NCBI GenBank assembly: GCA_965237505.1
Contig: CBDEFR010000001.1
Coordinates: 472,892-536,891, forward strand
DNA: 64,000 nucleotides
Source: NVTR01 sp965237505
GTDB lineage: Bacteria > Pseudomonadota > Alphaproteobacteria > Rhodobacterales > Rhodobacteraceae
Direction of reading: 5' to 3'
In this document: in pieces, positions 63,249 to 64,000 of the stretch
Layout: each line of letters begins with the position of its first letter
Position numbering within the stretch: position 1 is the stretch's first letter
Notes under the pieces: model-generated
Database searches by the model: none
What the model saw: the letters and a program-made list of their open reading frames with translations, nothing else
What the model was told of the DNA's origin: nothing
Program-made: the position numbers and the translations under genes

Positions 63249-64000
63249 CTCCCCGCCCTCAGCTCGTTTGCCTCAGGCGTCAGAATGGCGGAGTTTTACT
63301 TCGCGACAGTCAGATTATTCGACCGTTTCTGTGGTCCAGTATTGCTCCGGGATTCACACTTGCCCTTTCGGCCAGTTTTGCAATGGCACAGTATGTCATC
63401 CGCATGGGCACGGAGGGCGCTTACCCGCCGTGGAATTTTATCAATGACAACGGCGAAGTCGAGGGATTCGAGCGCGAGCTTGGCGACGAACTGTGCCTGC
63501 GCGCGGGCCTCACGTGCGAGTGGGTCACCGACGAATGGGATTCGATCATCCCCAACCTGGTGTCCGGCAACTATGACACCATCATCGCCGGCATGTGGTG
63601 ACGGACGAGCGTGACGAAGTGATTGATTTCACTGAGCAATATACTCTGCCCGACCCGTCTTCCTATTTGGCTTTGTCGCTGGATGTTGACGTAGAGAATG
63701 GTGTAATCGCGACCCAAACCAACACCATTCAAGCCAGTTTCGTCGCCTCGTCCGGTGCAATGTTGGTTGAATTCGCGACCCCGGACGAAACTATCGCTGC
63801 GGTGAAAAACGGTGAGGCGGACGCGGTTCTGGCCGACAACGCCTAGCTGGCACCGATTGCCAACGAAGACCCCGATCTTATGCTGCTTGAACAGGAAGTG
63901 ATGATCGGCGGCGGTGTTGGCATGGGCATACGTGAAAGCGACAATGAATTGCGTGACAAATTCAATGCCGCGATCATATCGATGAAAGCCGACGGTTCGC

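Larger units (their letters stand above)
60855..63358 (-). mobile_element. IS21-family element B, copy 2, 2504 bp
   Basis: It is the same element as 42303-46154 without the IS256, in opposite orientation. CTTGCC flanks it at 60849-60854 and 63359-63364. It lies inside the signal-peptide region of an amino-acid binding-protein gene. Its genes differ from copy 1 by several substitutions and by four single-base losses. Confidence 0.92.
60819..64000 (+). pseudogene. Polar amino-acid ABC transporter substrate-binding protein, triply damaged, runs off the window
   Basis: The signal peptide (KRLILVTAALA) is interrupted at 60855 by an IS21. After the element it continues LSASFAMAQYVIRMGTEGAY and the binding fold (NDNGEVEGFERELGDELCLR). 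At about 63594 one base is missing (IIAGM should continue into TDERDEVIDFTEQYTLPDP in the same frame). At 63844-63846 an amber codon follows ADNA, with LAPIANEDPDLMLLEQEVMI continuing beyond. The right edge cuts the gene. It belongs to the family of periplasmic receptors for basic or polar amino acids. Confidence 0.9.

Overview
The window looks like chromosomal DNA of an alphaproteobacterium of the Rhodobacterales/Roseobacter type. The evidence is the G+C-rich codon use, a short bacterial prolyl-tRNA synthetase, the hda-ppk-ppx block beside a PerM-type gene and a CFA-like methyltransferase, the single LolC/E-type permease with LolD, and the secG-pyrG pair. The most striking property is the insertion-sequence load. 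I can place about 18 IS elements or derivatives from at least nine families (IS256, IS4, IS5, IS630, IS1595, IS3, IS21, IS481, ISAs1). Many have readable target-site duplications and several sit inside one another. Many non-essential genes are broken, while proS, pyrG, parE, secG and lolCD are intact. That pattern fits a recent IS expansion with early gene decay.

Layout. 1-10.8 kb: end of a spermidine/putrescine-type ABC transporter (potA end, potB, potC), a gamma-glutamylputrescine-synthetase-like enzyme, a class I glutamine amidotransferase and a MetE-like zinc methyltransferase. Then, on the minus strand, come a secreted beta-propeller and an amidohydrolase-CobW pair, followed by a wrecked peptide ABC transporter (a dppA'-'dppD fusion and a dppF with an amber codon). 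11.2-27.0 kb: a mobile island with a P4-type integrase, an AlpA-like regulator, a PC4-domain protein and a restriction-modification operon (C5 methyltransferase, HNH nuclease, 57-residue protein). The island is riddled with IS elements. The methyltransferase gene contains an IS4, which contains an IS630, which contains a small IS1595-derived element. 27.0-37.1 kb: IS-damaged and frameshifted ppx and ppk, then intact hda, a cyclopropane-fatty-acid-synthase-like methyltransferase and a PerM permease. 37.4-42.2 kb: proS, a peroxiredoxin, the lolC/E-lolD operon and a Tag-like DNA glycosylase. 42.3-46.2 kb: an IS21 carrying an IS256. 46.6-54.5 kb: a HEPN-domain protein, a decayed IS5, parE, a trypsin-like protein, an IS1595 with passenger genes, a further IS5-family element and a small secreted protein. 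54.8-59.9 kb: a MATE exporter, secG, pyrG, a TerB-like protein and a PhnD-like protein. 60.0-64.0 kb: a polar amino-acid ABC transporter inactivated by an amber codon, a second copy of the IS21, a frameshift and another amber codon.

Functionally, two solute importers (peptide and amino acid), polyphosphate metabolism and a type II restriction-modification system all appear to be lost or lost in part, whereas the polyamine locus is largely intact. One caution applies: several single-base frameshifts are contractions of short homopolymer runs, so part of the apparent decay could be consensus error. The IS insertions, the large deletion fusion and the amber codons are not open to that objection. 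I saw no tRNA, rRNA or CRISPR array.
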